From: Brienomyrus brachyistius
Taxonomy: Eukaryota > Chordata > Actinopteri > Osteoglossiformes > Mormyridae
Reading direction: 5' to 3'
DNA: 64,000 bases
Assembly: GCF_023856365.1 (NCBI RefSeq)
Contig: NC_064533.1
Span: 31,730,118 to 31,794,117 of the forward strand
Shown: positions 13,316 to 25,935 of the stretch, piece after piece
How positions within the stretch are numbered: position 1 is the first letter of the stretch
Layout: the number at the start of each line of letters is the position of its first letter
The notes under the pieces: generated by a model
The model's database searches: none
Seen by the model: only the letters and a program-made list of their open reading frames with translations
Told to the model about the DNA's origin: nothing
Translations under genes and position numbers: made by a program

Positions 13316-13602
13316 CCCGGACCCCAGAGCCAGCACTGCAGTCCACATCTATTCCGAGAGAAGCGACTGGGACGCTGCCTGGCCTTGGAGGCGCCTTCAG
13401 ATACCAAACCAGGGTGGAACTGCTGAGTCTCTCCGCACTGCAGCTGCCCCGGTCCAGGTGAGGCACGCTCACGATCTTCTCCTGATGCTCCTCTGACATC
13501 TCCGCGGATGCAGAGCTGCCGGCTGATTCCCCTTCATCAGCAGAATTCGACTTCCTTTCACTCCGCACGGCAACCGTGTTAAATCGCCCCTGCTGGGAAT
13601 CT
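13316..13602 (-). CDS. Possible coding exon, unknown protein
   Basis: A 174-codon open frame runs through this stretch on the minus strand. It is bounded by an acceptor-like AACATCAG at 13603-13610 and a donor-like GGG|GTGAGC at 13311-13318. The peptide is Ser/Glu-rich (…ADEGESAGSSASAEMSEEHQ…, then TLVWYLKAPPRPGSVP). I do not recognise it. Downstream of the donor the frame enters a purine-rich simple-sequence tract and then a SINE relic, so the far end of the ORF is not credible as coding. It could be chance. Confidence 0.2.
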
Positions 13603-13726
13603 CTGATGTTTGCCAAATAGATTCAAAAGATCCAAAGAGCTTTATCAGCCTGAAGCTTAAGGTCACTGCTTGGGGTGGAGCAACACTCAGCCCTCGATGC
13701 GGACTTTCAGGGCCAGGGTGGGCTTG

Positions 13727-13750
13727 AGTAACCCCCCCCCCCCCCCCCCA
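13727..13750. repeat. Poly-C tract
   Basis: About 20 consecutive C residues, one of many long C or G runs in the window. Exact length is unreliable. Confidence 0.9.
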
Positions 13751-15082
13751 ACCGGCACCACTTCTCCCCCACCCCTCATTCATAAACTCACAAGCTACCC
13801 AGGCTTATGTAACTCACACAGTGCTGTCACGGCTTCTATTTTTAACCTGGGGGGTGGGGGGTGTTAATGGGGTGGGGGGTGTCATGTTCTAAACCCTCTG
13901 AGGCAAGCGCACGACCCCCAGGGGCGTGAGACCACTGAACTATTATTAGCGTGGAGCCATGTGAGAGTGAACCAAATGGAAGAAGTGACAGATGGGGGGG
14001 CGGGTGGGCATATATACATCGGCTTGGGTGGGGGGGGTTATGTGGAACGAGGTGACTGATAGTAATGAATGGAACACCAGTGAGGGACAGCATGGGAGGG
14101 CGTAGCCACGGGTGGCTCCTCTACCTGCTCCACTCCTCACACAGATTACACGATGTCTGACAGCATGTGTGACCTCCACCCTCCGTGCTGGGCGATGCCG
14201 TGGGGCACCCAAAGCAACAACTGGCCCTCAAAATCTAGCAAACAGCTCAGGGTCTAGATTCTGGATTCGATTGTCCTCCTCTTCCTCACTTTTACCAATT
14301 ACACAGATGACCGATACATTTTCCCAGGAGTCTTTGCAGCATGACTGGATGCCGGATAATGTAAGCTTCTGTGGTGAAAGCTTAAAGGCCAAATTAATAA
14401 TACATAACATGAATAAGTAATGACCATTGCTCACATATATGGTCCTGTCCGCCACATGGAATAGCTGTGTACATGTTATCAAAGAGGTCAGTGGTGTGTT
14501 CGAAAGTTGTCCTGTACTAATGCACGCTCCACTGGGCTCATTACTCCAGTACGAGGCCCCCCAGGAAAGAGCCGAATTGCTGAGCTTCCGGGTGCAGAGG
14601 GACTGGCACCACGAAGCAGAGCAGCCCCAGTACCCCTGTGCAGTCGCCCACGGCAGCGTCGTTCCTGAGCTCTACAGGGGTCCTGGTGGACGCCCTGCGC
14701 ACAGCGTGATGAGGACGCTGTGTTTGCGGCCCCACGCTGTTACCGGCAGGACAGGGGAGCGCCCCTGCAGAGAGGGGCCCTTGGTGTGCCGGCCATCACG
14801 CCCACATTGTGACACTTTGCTTGCTTGTTTACTCAAGGTTGGCCGGTAAAGTGTCCATCATTGAGGATGGGAGAGTGTACCCTTCACACTGCGAATCGAT
14901 GCTGGTGACTATCTGTGCTCACTGCTACTCCTAAGCAGTCCCATGTCTCTGGGATCCTGCTTAGGGTTTTATCAGATTGGATTTCCATTCTGCAAAGTGT
15001 CAATGCCAGTCAATCCCTACTACTCTCTATCAGGTACAGTTTTAATACAAATCTAGACTCATCAACTTGCTTGCTGTTCGGG
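13751..15082. other. No gene seen (GC-rich)
   Basis: G/C-rich sequence with several G-runs. The ORFs are short, overlapping on both strands and without recognisable domains. Confidence 0.5.
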
Positions 15083-15186
15083 GTGTTCTGGCCAATGGGA
15101 TAGGCTCCAAATCCCCCAGCCCCCCCCCCCCCCTCCCCTCATGCTGAAGCCCGACACTGGATAAGTGGTTGGAAGATGGATGGATA
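15083..15186 (+). mobile_element. SINE 3' tail fragment
   Basis: Contains GGGATAGGCTCC, a poly-C run, ACTGGATAAGTGGTTGGAAG and ATGGATGGAT: the 3' end of the same SINE family as the copies at 39.0, 43.9 and 57.7 kb. The 5' half is missing or too diverged. Confidence 0.6.
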
Positions 15187-17165
15187 GTGGATGGACTCAG
15201 TAAAGGTGATATTGACAAAAACTCACCATAAAATCACAATTCAAGCCACCATAGATGATTTGTAGATACGCTTGCTTGTAGAAAAAGTGCAGCTTCTTTT
15301 CTACCCCCTATAAACACTTTGCCCCTGAAAGGGACCCCATGATATGACGACCAATTATGGCTAATTTTGTTTCCCAGTTCATCCCAAAGATGTTCTATAA
15401 GTTCGCCCACTGGCTTTAGTGCTCGCCCCACCCTTCCCATGCTTTTCTAATGTCACATGCACCAGTGCTCTTAGGGTTAAGCTTGTCTTCATTTCTTGCC
15501 AGGTTACTGTAATAAGGCCCGTTGTGATATTCGTGCAGGAAATCCACTGTGTAGTGCATTGCTGTCTAGTATATCGTCTATGTTTAGCCACTGCTGTTTA
15601 AGGGACAGTAGCGCTTTTGGCACTGGATGGGGGGCATTTTTATGAATCAGCTTCACCTGGTCACACAGGCTTCCTGACCGTGTCACGTGACAGTGACAGC
15701 TGCCCATGGGCCCTGCCTGGGTGGAAATGGGGACATTAAAACCTACCTGTGTGTTTTTGTGAGCATGCTGGGGACTACACAGAGCCCCTACCCCCTCCCA
15801 AAAGCATGTGTGCCCTTGAGTCCGCACCATGACAGAAACAAGCCTTCTAGTGTTTGTTGGTGGGGGGAGGGGGGTGATGTCTAAACCCGAATACAGCATG
15901 TGTCCCCAAGGGGAAGGGAGGGGGGGGGGCATAGAAATTATGTCATTCAAACAAACCAAAACATACATGTGACCTTCAGGAAGAAGCCCCACACATTCCC
16001 CGCTACCCAGTGTTGGACTGTACCATTCAGTCAATGGGGGAGACTTGTTGAATTGGGAACTGAACAATGGAGTTTGGCTCAAAGATGATGCCAAGCTGAA
16101 CATTCATTCACATTATTACATTTAAATTTGACTGCAGGAATAGCTGCTGTCTCCATGGAAACCCGCAATTGCCATTTCCCTCTCATGCATCCCCAGATTT
16201 GCGGCTCCCACGCCGGTCTGTATAAAGTGTCATAGCCAAATTTGGTCAACCAATGAGGAACCCGCAGACAGCAAGGATGGTTGTCACACGTTCCCCCAAT
16301 CAAGGATGTCTCAACCTAATTCTGTTACTGGACTTTGAGATGAGAGCATGCTCTAAAATGGTGACATATGTTAGGATGCTCCCAGCATGCTTCCTTCCTC
16401 ACAATTCATTTCTCATGAAGGACTTTCCCCTTAACACATGCAAGTTTTGTCTGTGTGCCCTGCAAATAGCCAAATGTTGTATAGTAAGCATCTATAAGCA
16501 CAGCATGACATGTAGTGTGTCGTGCCTCCGCAATCTAGCGCTAGTAAACAGTATGAAACTGTATTCATGCAAAACTGAGTGCAAGCTGGACGCATCTAGT
16601 ATTTAAAGTGCGATAAAAAGGTGTGAGGCTTTTAGTGGAGAGGGTTTGTACTCCCACGCTCAGCGTACGGTGCCTGAAGGGAGTAACTGGAACATGGGAG
16701 ACTGCGATGGGAGAGTCTCTGTTCCCGAGGATTCAGGGAGGCCCTGGCTTGTGGGGGCTGGCTGAAATAAAGCCCTGGACTCCGGTGCAGAAACATATCG
16801 CCACTTTGCAGTCAGTGTTGGGCTGACTCCTCTCCAGGAAGGACAGAAATTCTCCATCACTGAGAGCCATGACCCGGGCCGAGGCGAGATGTAGGTAATT
16901 AGATAATTAGCAAGTTAATCCATTTCTGGTGACTTGCGTGGCTCCTTGGGCTGTGTGTGACCAATGCCCCACGGCACTGTGTGTCTCATCCTCTCCTCTG
17001 GGGGGGGGGGGGGGCGCTCCTGTGCCAGCTACTAGGAAGGGTGTTCAGGTCATAGAGATTCACACTGATGGAGCGGCTATGAGGACATCCAGCGATGGGG
17101 GGGGGGGGGGGTGGAATATACCCAGCAGTGTCTCCTATAGTAAAGTACTACAGGGTCGAATCATT
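15187..17165. other. No gene seen; one RFX-type X-box
   Basis: A 199-codon minus-strand ORF at 15504-16103 shows no domain. A near-palindromic X-box, GTCTCCATGGAAAC, lies at 16149-16162. Two G-runs lie near 17000 and 17100. Confidence 0.45.
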
Positions 17166-17560
17166 GGACCGGTGACAATATTTCCTGCGGACAGGCAAGG
17201 GGACCTGCAGAAATGCCCCATAGGGTCTCTGGACATGTGACAGTACCTCTGGAGGACAGGGCAGGGGACCTGCAGAAGTACCCCACAGCAGTGTCCCGGA
17301 GTGCCTCAAGGTTGGGCCGCTGGACCAGTGACAGTACCTCTGGAGGACAGGGCAGGGGACCTGCAGAAGTACCCCACAGCAGTGTCCCGGAATCCCTCAA
17401 GGTTGGACCGCTGGACCAGTGACAGTACCTCTGGAGGACAGGGCAGGGGACCTGCAGAAGTACCCCACAGCAGCATCCCACATTCCCACAGGGTCTCTGG
17501 ACCAGTGACAGTACCTCCAGAGGACAGGGCAAAGGACCTGCAAAAGCACCCCGCAGGGGC
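17166..17560 (+). repeat. Minisatellite, ~86-91 bp unit
   Basis: Five head-to-tail units starting GGACC(A/G)GTGACAGTACC at about 17167, 17231, 17322, 17413 and 17499. Three full units are 91, 91 and 86 bp; the first is shortened (about 64 bp) and the last truncated. Unit length not being a multiple of three and open frames on both strands argue against coding. Confidence 0.9.
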
Positions 17561-17579
17561 AGCTGCTTGATTGCATTAA

Positions 17580-20394
17580 CATTTCAGCAGTGAGCCGGGA
17601 CCGCTTTGTTCCGCTCGCCCCGCGCTCTCCGGAGGGTCAGCAGGCACCCCGACGGCCTTTAATGATTCATCAGCGCCGGATGGTTTCAGATCTCCCAAGC
17701 GGGGCACGTTCGCCGGACCCGCGCGGCTAAATGCGCGTGCATGCGCGGACACAAATCAGGAAAACCGGGCATGGAGAGAAGCCGGCGACAGCACATGCAC
17801 GGTCATACACGTCGGGTTAGAAGATTGGGAAAAGTCAGAATTGTGAAGGAAAGATCTAAGTGTTTATGGATATCAGTGTGGTTATGAATTTATATATGAA
17901 GAGCATGCATACTAACACACACAATGACACACACACCGCGAGCGAGTACATGTATCAATCACTCAATGCAAAATTCTTCACTAGAGAAACTTTGGGTGAA
18001 TCAGTACTGCCGCACAGAAACTGCAACAGTTAATCGCTGATTTATGGGCATTGTATTGCAGCTTCTCTGACAAATTACACTCTCGCCTTTACCTGAAATT
18101 AGGCAATGTTCGGAGACGTCTTTTCTAGTCTAAACCAGGGTTGCAGTTTATAATCCCCAAACCGTCAGACCAGAAAAGCGAGCTGCGCGCTTCGGGTGCA
18201 GCTCGCTTGAAAGATGTTTTTGAACTGGTGTTAAAATGAAATCCTGTCAAATATAATCCTGTCAGTCATTAATTATTAACTCATAAAATCATATTATTCA
18301 TAACATTTGGAAACGTCTATTTGAGAAACCTACATCTGTGAACACAGCACCGTTTTCCCGACAAATGTTATATAGCTTTTAATATTAATTGTTAATATAA
18401 AATGAACATTATCTAAATATGTTTATAACAGACAATTAACATTTACGGGTAGACATTTCAAGGGTATGATTTTGATCAGAGACATTTAATTTAAATATTG
18501 TTTTAAAAAAGAACATATTTGATTAATGGCCGCTCATACAGCAGGCTATATTTGCACGAAAAGCACGCCATATATATAGACTCTGAAATGTAACTCCCGG
18601 TTTTTGCCCATTCATTTGATCATTAAGTTTAATTTTTATTGCAGCATTGCAGGAAATTCAAGCCGGAAGTACGTCGTGCTGAACGTTTTCTATTTCATTT
18701 GTTTTTAGGAGTGTTGTGTCGGTATTTTATTCTTTCAACCACAATCGGCCGCCCCGCCAGCATTTCCTCACTTAGGGAGACGCAGGTCGATACGTAGGTG
18801 TTGAATTCCGCATTGCGTTGAAACATAAAGGGTATTTTCAGCTGAAATCCCTTTTCCCAATTTCTCAGCACTTGGATATTTATTCGGAAACGAAAAACAA
18901 TACCCCTGTTTTAAATGCGAACCTCATTTGACTCGACAGTCGTTGCTTTTTATCATAACCAAATTAAAAGCCGTTCCCAATGCAGTTCAATTTAGCGATA
19001 TTTTTGCACCCTGCTGGAAGCAGTTCAAAAACAATTCATCCTTCCGCTTTTTTCCATGATTTGGTCTGTGTCAAATCTCTTTAAAAATAGAAACCGTATC
19101 CCCTCGGAAAAAAATGGCTTTTTCTAATAATAGCACCAAGACAAGGAGGAGGGGGCTCGGGCTGTATCCGACCCCTCTTTCCTCGGTACTGTCGCGAGCG
19201 CTGGGAATCCCCTTCAAGCGTTAAAGCAATAAGCTAACTGTAAGCCCTCATGACATTTATCAGCGCCGTCGGTGCTCGTTGCTGCAGGTCTATGTACCAG
19301 ACACGGTACATATCGTAACCTAAATTGAAAACGCATAATGAATATGACGAGGGCATGCATAAACCACCGAAGCATCCCAGAATCCATTGCATCCAGTGTG
19401 AGTATAACTAATACACGAAATCTATGTATTATTACACGTATATTGATTTAAAAATAAAAATAAACGACAACATAAAGAAATTAATTATTTATATATGTAT
19501 TAATCATAGCTAATTATAATTATAAATTATATGGCTTCCACGTGTATGCTGCTACCGCATTACACAGAAAGGCGCATTATATAATGTGGATATTATGTAT
19601 TTCATGAATATGTTGACTTAGGGGCTGAGAGTAAAAATAAACGATGCGGCCGCCGCGTTTCTTTTGCGGTGACTACGAAGTAAGTGCACGTGGGCAGCGT
19701 GGCAGAGCTCATCAAAGTGCATAATTGTTTTCAGCTCGTCCCATCCATAATTAACGGCTCTCTCAGGCCTCCTGTCCGTTGATTGTTGGACTAAAATGGC
19801 CGTTCGCAATCTTATGCTTATTCTTCTTAAACAATTCTTTTGCTTATTTTTTTTCTTATGCAAAAGTGATTTATTTTATGGTCTCTACTTATATTTTATG
19901 GAAAAAAGGATCAAAGACACAATGTAATAAGATATGGTTTAAGGTTTTTTCCCCCTCGCGTTTAACCCTGGTTAGGGGTATTTTTTAGTTAATGTAATCT
20001 CTCCCTGTCTCCCTGAAAGGCACACCACATGCAGTATCGCATTAAGTGTTCACAGCCAACAAAGCAGCTGCAGCTGGATGTAACCCCCCCCCCCCCAGTT
20101 CCGTCACTTCATAGTTACCCTAAGCGTGCTTCGGTTAAACTGTTTTCTTTAAAAAAAAAAAAAAAAAAAAACAGATAATTCTTTTTTGCAGGTGTGCGAC
20201 TTGCTGCTCTGGATATTCTCCTGTAGTCAAGGTTAAACGTTTTTTATAGTGTCATCTAAGCATATCACATCCATGCCTTGTTGTGTTATTACCCCATAAG
20301 GCAAAGAGCTAAATGGCTCAATTTCTTAGTAATTGTGCTGTGGTGGTAGCAAGCTCAGCTTCAGGCCTTTCCTGAAGCAATTTGTTAATGGGGC
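17580..20394. other. GC-rich then AT-rich unique non-coding DNA
   Basis: 17.58-17.78 kb is CpG-rich, with several CGCG motifs. From 17.8 to 20.0 kb the DNA is mostly single-copy-looking and AT-rich with few repeats. An ETS/CRE-like AGCCGGAAGTACGTCG occurs near 18663. No ORF worth calling. Candidate regulatory DNA, not shown. Confidence 0.4.
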
Positions 20395-20583
20395 TGTGTG
20401 TGGCTCTGTGGGTTGTGATGCTCTTCCTGTGATCAGAAGGTCGCTGGTTTAAATCCTATTGTTAGTTGAACAATATTATTGTTGGACCTTTCAGCATGGC
20501 TCTTAACCCCCAGTGGGTGGGATTGGCTGATCCTGCTGTCTCAGTCATATGATGTATGCTGCTTAATATGTAAATGAAAAGTT
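20395..20583 (+). mobile_element. tRNA-derived SINE, second family
   Basis: Box-A-like GTGGCTCTGTGGGTTGTGATG and box-B-like GGTTTAAATCC, spaced as in a tRNA-derived RNA polymerase III promoter, followed by a non-tRNA body ending near ATATGTAAATG. It is immediately followed by a copy of the other SINE family. Confidence 0.6.
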
Positions 20584-20588
20584 CCACA

Positions 20589-20940
20589 GGGGTGGTATGG
20601 TGCAACTATGTTATGTTAGCAACTATGCTTTCATAAAATGAATCCACGGTTAGCATTGTTGCCTCTCACGCCTGGCTTGGGGTTCACAAGTCTCCGCCCC
20701 TCACTCCATGCATGGGGAGATTGTTCTCCTTGTGTTGTCTTGGGGGTTCTTCTGGGTTCTCTGGTCGTCCCCCCCACAGTTCAAAAACATGTTAAGGTTT
20801 ACTGGAGTTTCCAAAATGTCCATAGGCATCAATGTGTATGTGCCCTGTGTTCGGTTTCAGCCCTGTCTTAGGCTGTCCCCTGCCCTGTGCCTGTTGCTTC
20901 TGGGATAGGCTCCAGAATAGGCTCCTTGGATGGATGGAAA
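20589..20940 (+). mobile_element. (ATGG)n-tailed SINE, diverged
   Basis: Plus-strand copy with GTTAGCATTGTTGCCTC, CCACAGTTCAAAAACATG, GCTTCTGGGATAGGCTCC and a GGATGGATGG tail, in the same order as the better copies at 43.9 and 57.7 kb. The head is interrupted by unrelated sequence near 20600-20640. Confidence 0.7.
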
Positions 20941-23900
20941 GTTCACCTCAAGATGAATTAGACAAGAGACACCTGTCTTTACAGAAAATTGTTTCCACCA
21001 AGCAGCATTTGTGTTTACTATATAAAAGCACCTGCTTAAAATGTGACAGTCTGTGAGATTAATATTATAGAGCTAGAGGGATTACAGTGAGTTCAATGAG
21101 TTACATCACAGTAAAAGTATTTAGAAAACATATTTGCTTCATTCCCCTGCTACATCATATCTCACAGCTTGTTTGTGATCAGAATCAGAATGGTGTCGAT
21201 TGTTGTGAATTCATATATGCAGGAATATGGCCTGGTTTAGTCATACTATTTTCCAAAAATTCTCACATGACTCCAGGAGATTAGCTGGTCTCTTCTTTAC
21301 CCCGTTTGGGCCAAACCCCGTACCTCAATGTCACCTAATGCTTTCAGATAATTTGCATCTGCACTGGAATCCGCAGTGGAGAGGCACATTGTTTGGACAA
21401 TGGGGCACCATGCAATTCAGCAATGCAGTAGATTAGATCCAGGTTTGATTGCACGTCCTTTGCTGCCCGTGTCCGAAAAGCCTATAATCTTGAGGTGAAA
21501 TGCAATCGGAAAGAAAACTACCCACAATGCACTCCTGTCTCATCACAGTGTGTCCGCAGGCACCATAATCCAGCATGATCTATCAGGCTCTTCATTCCAA
21601 GTTTATCAAGGAAACAGACGGGAGCTACAGATCGCCTTTAATATTTGATTTAGCATTTAAAGAGCTGGCACACTGCAGTATTTGCTGATCTGAATAGATT
21701 TAAGAAATATAAATACATAGATCTGAAAAAGCAAAGCTCCATAATCTCACCTTATTCAAATATAGCTTTGCTATTGACAGAGTTAAATCAATTAGGATGT
21801 TAGGATGGCACAGAAAGATTGAGAAGTTGATATATATCCCTCTGGGTCTGTTTAGCTTAGTTTAGCATTAGCAATTGAGTTACTCAGATATTTTCATTTT
21901 AATTTAGTCGGAAACTAATGAAAATGCACAGAGCAGAGAGGGAAGAGTCTCTGTGTAATTATATAAAGCTGAGCTGCGAGGCTCCTAAAGAGCTTGCTTT
22001 GTCTTGGATTGCAATATAGAGCAAGTGAAGCCCAGATTTCTGCTGCTGTCTAAGATAACAGACGCATATCTGCACTTCTCAAGGGCCAGAGATGGGCATG
22101 TGTCGAATGACCCTTCTTTGTCCTCGATGAATCCATTTTTAGAGGGGAACTCGGACATGACATGAATGTAAACAGAAACTCTTCAAGCAAGTACACAGAA
22201 ATACAAATGACAGACTTTAATGCGACAGGTCTTTGCAGCATTTGTACTGGGACCGAAGGTATAAACAGGATATATGAATGTGCAAAAGTGTAACGCTAGA
22301 GTTAAAGCCATCTGACGTTTTATATTTAAGCATTAAAATGCATTTTAATTAGAGCAACCTTTCAGGTACTCTGACTGTCAAAATAATTCCTGTATAGTAG
22401 CTATTAGAACATTTATGATGGAAAGAGCGCCACCTGCAGGTGTTTACAGTAATGACAATGACAAGGAGGCGCTTGTGTCCCTTGGGGAAAGGCGTTTTTT
22501 AAGGTTCCCCTATGCCCCACCCTCCACTGACACCTTTTTTCAGGCCATCACTGGAAAAAAATCAGATCAGAAGCAACATCGTTGTTCTTTATCCTCTTTG
22601 TTTATTCATTAGACATCAGGTGTATAAACATATTATTTTATATATTTGTTTATATATGTGTGCGTGAACAGTACAGATAATATACATCTCAGTACGACGA
22701 AAGACAAAAGGCCACATTTTCAATTTGTCACATCTAGTATTACTAATGCCTCCATTGTTTAAACACGTATATGCATGTCAGCAGTACATACGTATATAAA
22801 TTTGCAATTTACTGCCTATGAAGACGCCATTATCATTAATTATTGTTAATTTAACCACACAGGTTACGCACTGTAACTAAAAGAAATCCGTCAAGTTAAT
22901 ACCACAGGATAGAAGACACTGTTGGAGGGCTTCAGACAGACTGACACCTGCGAGACACACAGAGACGTCGCTCTTGTTACATTACAGGTTTAAGCTGTTA
23001 GCGGGTCGCCACGGAGACGGGTCACTGTCTCGTGCTCAGAGCCCCCCTGGTTATGGAAGGGCAGACGCACGGAGCTGAGTTACGTGGCGGGCTGGAGCGC
23101 ACAGGGTGGCACAGGTGACACTGAAAACTACGGCGTATTCGGGACATCCACTCCGGCCATCAACTCGACTGAAGTAAAACAGCACTATAGCTTAGAGTAT
23201 CCAGGTAACCAACGGGGCGTTTGTGACCCACGCGAGTGCTGCTTCATTTCCGAAACGGCGACAGTGGCATTCAAATGCCAGACCATGACGGGGTCGATGA
23301 GAACTGCCTGCTAGATCGTTCGGAAAAGCTTTCACATTTAACAATGTTTAAAAAGTAGCGTTTCAGACATGAAGTCATGATTCAGATCATAAAAAAAAAA
23401 ATAACTTAAAAACAGGGGGAAAAAATGCACTCACTACCGGTCGACCAAATCTTTAGGCTAATGCGAACTTAAATTAATCGGTGTCCCTATAAATGACAAT
23501 TTAAATATAAACTTCTGTCTCGAACGGTTTATTAGGGACTCGGAACTGGGGGTGTCATGGTGGAGTGGGTTTCTCACAAAAATACCCCTCAGCTTTTGGG
23601 TTCGTCACCGCTGAACTGCAAAATAAATAAATAAAAAGTTTTATTACTTTTTTAATTAAGTAATGTGAAAATAAACAACATGTGAGAGTGATTTCCTTAC
23701 TTTAATTAAATTAAGAAGTAATTGATTTTGTGAGTACAACGAAATAGTTTATTTTGCAGTGCTGTGTTTGGTATATCTATCCACAGCTCTGAGCTTGGCC
23801 ACGGTGGCCTTCTTAGGGGGCGTGCACAGGGGTGTGAATTGCATACCTCTTCAGGACAAATGAAACACACCAAATCTTGGTGAAAGTCCCTCACCAACCC

Positions 23901-25740
23901 CGTCCCAAACGTTTGGCTACAGACAGCCATCAGCTCATTAAAAGGTAAAACAAAAAAAAAAACACATGAATAATTCAAAGGATTTTAATAGTCCTTTTTT
24001 TTCGCAGTTTTGCATGCCTAATCTCCTCCAACTAGCTGAGGTGCAGAAATCGAACAAGCGGTTAAGGAATTATTGGCCCAAAGGACTACAGAGGGTTGCG
24101 TTAAAAGGAAACGTGGGCCAAACTACTAACACCAGCCCCCCCCTCCCCTCCCCCCCCCCCCCCCCGCGCGCCAGGGCCTGGCAGCTGTTACATTAGCACA
24201 GCCGTAGTGCTGACGCTGGGCCTGTGAAAGGAAGCGATCAGCACTGGTGTTAGCTGTTTTGCGCTAGCAGACGGCCGAGGTTTCGATTTAATTTCATTCA
24301 GGACAACCTGGAGGAGCATGCAGCCGCGCATGCTGACAGCTGCTTGCAAAGGCGGGGATGGAGATGGGGGGGGGTGACGCAGCACGCTCGTGGCCTGCCG
24401 GCGCAGCCAGCGACTCCCACAATCATCTGAGTACTTTTTTACGAGTGAATCCTGGCACTCCCATATGAGCCACAATAGAAAACAACTGTGAGGCTTCTGT
24501 GCTGCTGGTGGACAGTATAACGTAAAGACAGTCCATTCATTATTACTGTGACCTGAACAGTCAGAATCGTCATTTTGATTAATAAGCTAATCATCAAAAT
24601 TTTGCTGAAAATAAGGCACTCCACTTGGCAATTAAAATATATAGACGCACATAATTCAGGGCTGTTGTTGAAAATGACTGTTTCCATATTTCAGTTATTC
24701 AGCAGTGTTATTGCTTAAAATTATGCCGATTCACCTGATTCTCTAGTACTCCCACCCCACCCCTGGTTAAATGTACAACCAACAGATTTATATTTGTATT
24801 TTACGAAGGCCTGTACTGCATTATTAATTCACACAATTTGGAGTCTTTTTCTCCAATACAGAAATGTATTCCTCATTTAACTTTTTAATTAAATATATTT
24901 CTTGTAATGTCATCCATCGTTCAATGAATACCCTGCAGGCCGGACATCAAGGTGTGTAACTGAAGCTTCATTCACTGACTTAAATTGGGATGGCAGTTTG
25001 AGCATTTAATGAAAATCAGCGTCAAGCACATAAGTGCTTCCTTACACAGAGGCCCGGAAAAGGCTCTAAACATCACAGAAAAGGGATTGGATCGCAGGTA
25101 AGCACATGCAGCAGATGCTGATCGGATCGCAGCTTGCGTACGCAAGCAGGACATCACCAGTAAAGGCTGCATTTTCTTCCCGGCATTATCCTGTTCTTTC
25201 TTTAAAGTTCCAGCCTTTCAACACACCTTGGTAAAACACCTATAAAAGTATTTCAGGTCTTGTTGCATAGAAACAGGCGTATGACTTGCCTTGTTTACAG
25301 CATGCCAAAGACTCCAGACAGCGGACCTTAAGACATGTTATCAAGCATTCTTCGCGGGACAGAGGGATTTATGACACATGCTGTCTGAGAAGAAAAGGCC
25401 CAAATTGTGTGAGAGGTTTGGGTGTCTGAAGTTCTGCCTTCATGTCCTGAATACACGGGGGTAGAGTTAGCGCCCCCCACCTCTCTGTTAAATCTGCACA
25501 CTCGGGCGCAGTTGCAGCCTGTGACCTATAGGGACACTCACGCGATCGGGTTTGTACAATACTATGATACAATACTGCCACTTCCCGTCCTCCTGGGCCT
25601 GGGAGGGAATGAATGTGACACACGCGCCCACCTGCTCCACAGAACTGGGTTAGCAGCTGGTGGGCAGAATGACTAGAACCACATGGTGAGAGAGAAATGA
25701 CTTCTTTTCAGTAGAGACACGAGTCGTCGCACTGCTGCTG
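20941..25740. other. Kv1 intergenic DNA, no gene seen
   Basis: No protein gene recognised. Contains a CTCF-like site at 22427-22440, an RFX-like GTCGCCACGGAGAC near 23007, and a long C-run near 24146-24165. Confidence 0.5.
22427..22440 (-). promoter_or_regulatory. CTCF-like motif
   Basis: GCGCCACCTGCAGG on the plus strand. Its reverse complement matches the CTCF core (CCASYAGRKGGCRS) at all but one position. Similar motifs lie at 31157, 32595 and 53900. Confidence 0.35.
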
Positions 25741-25781
25741 GAGCGGGGCTTTCACCGGTGCTGAAACGCAGCGGTACCTAC

Positions 25782-25935
25782 CTGCCGCCGCCTTCTCTAT
25801 TTCTATCCCGCCGGGCAAGCGCGACATTCTTTTTGCGAGGGCCATTTTTGCGATTCACCAATCGCAATTTACGGGAAGTGAAGCCAATGACTGACAGCAT
25901 GCGAGCGTGAGCCTCTCCTGTTGCTATGGGCACCA
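25782..25935 (-). promoter_or_regulatory. CpG-rich promoter and possible non-coding first exon
   Basis: Ordered minus-strand signals: an RFX X-box (GTTGCTATGGGCAC on the plus strand, 25920-25933), CCAAT boxes at 25884-25888 and 25858-25862, a YY1-like AAAATGGC at 25841-25848, then GGCGGCGGCAG|GTAGGT, a good splice donor, with the exon ending at 25782. This is the arrangement of a TATA-less CpG promoter with a short untranslated first exon. It points towards kcna1 20 kb downstream on the same strand. Serving kcna1, or an lncRNA, is inference. Confidence 0.35.

Noticed and set aside
15504..16103. 199-codon minus-strand ORF
   Set aside because: No domain, no splice context, low-complexity Pro/Gly-rich parts caused by G/C runs.
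17161..17570. Overlapping repeat-protein-like ORFs on both strands
   Set aside because: They fall entirely inside the ~90-bp minisatellite, whose unit length shifts the frame.
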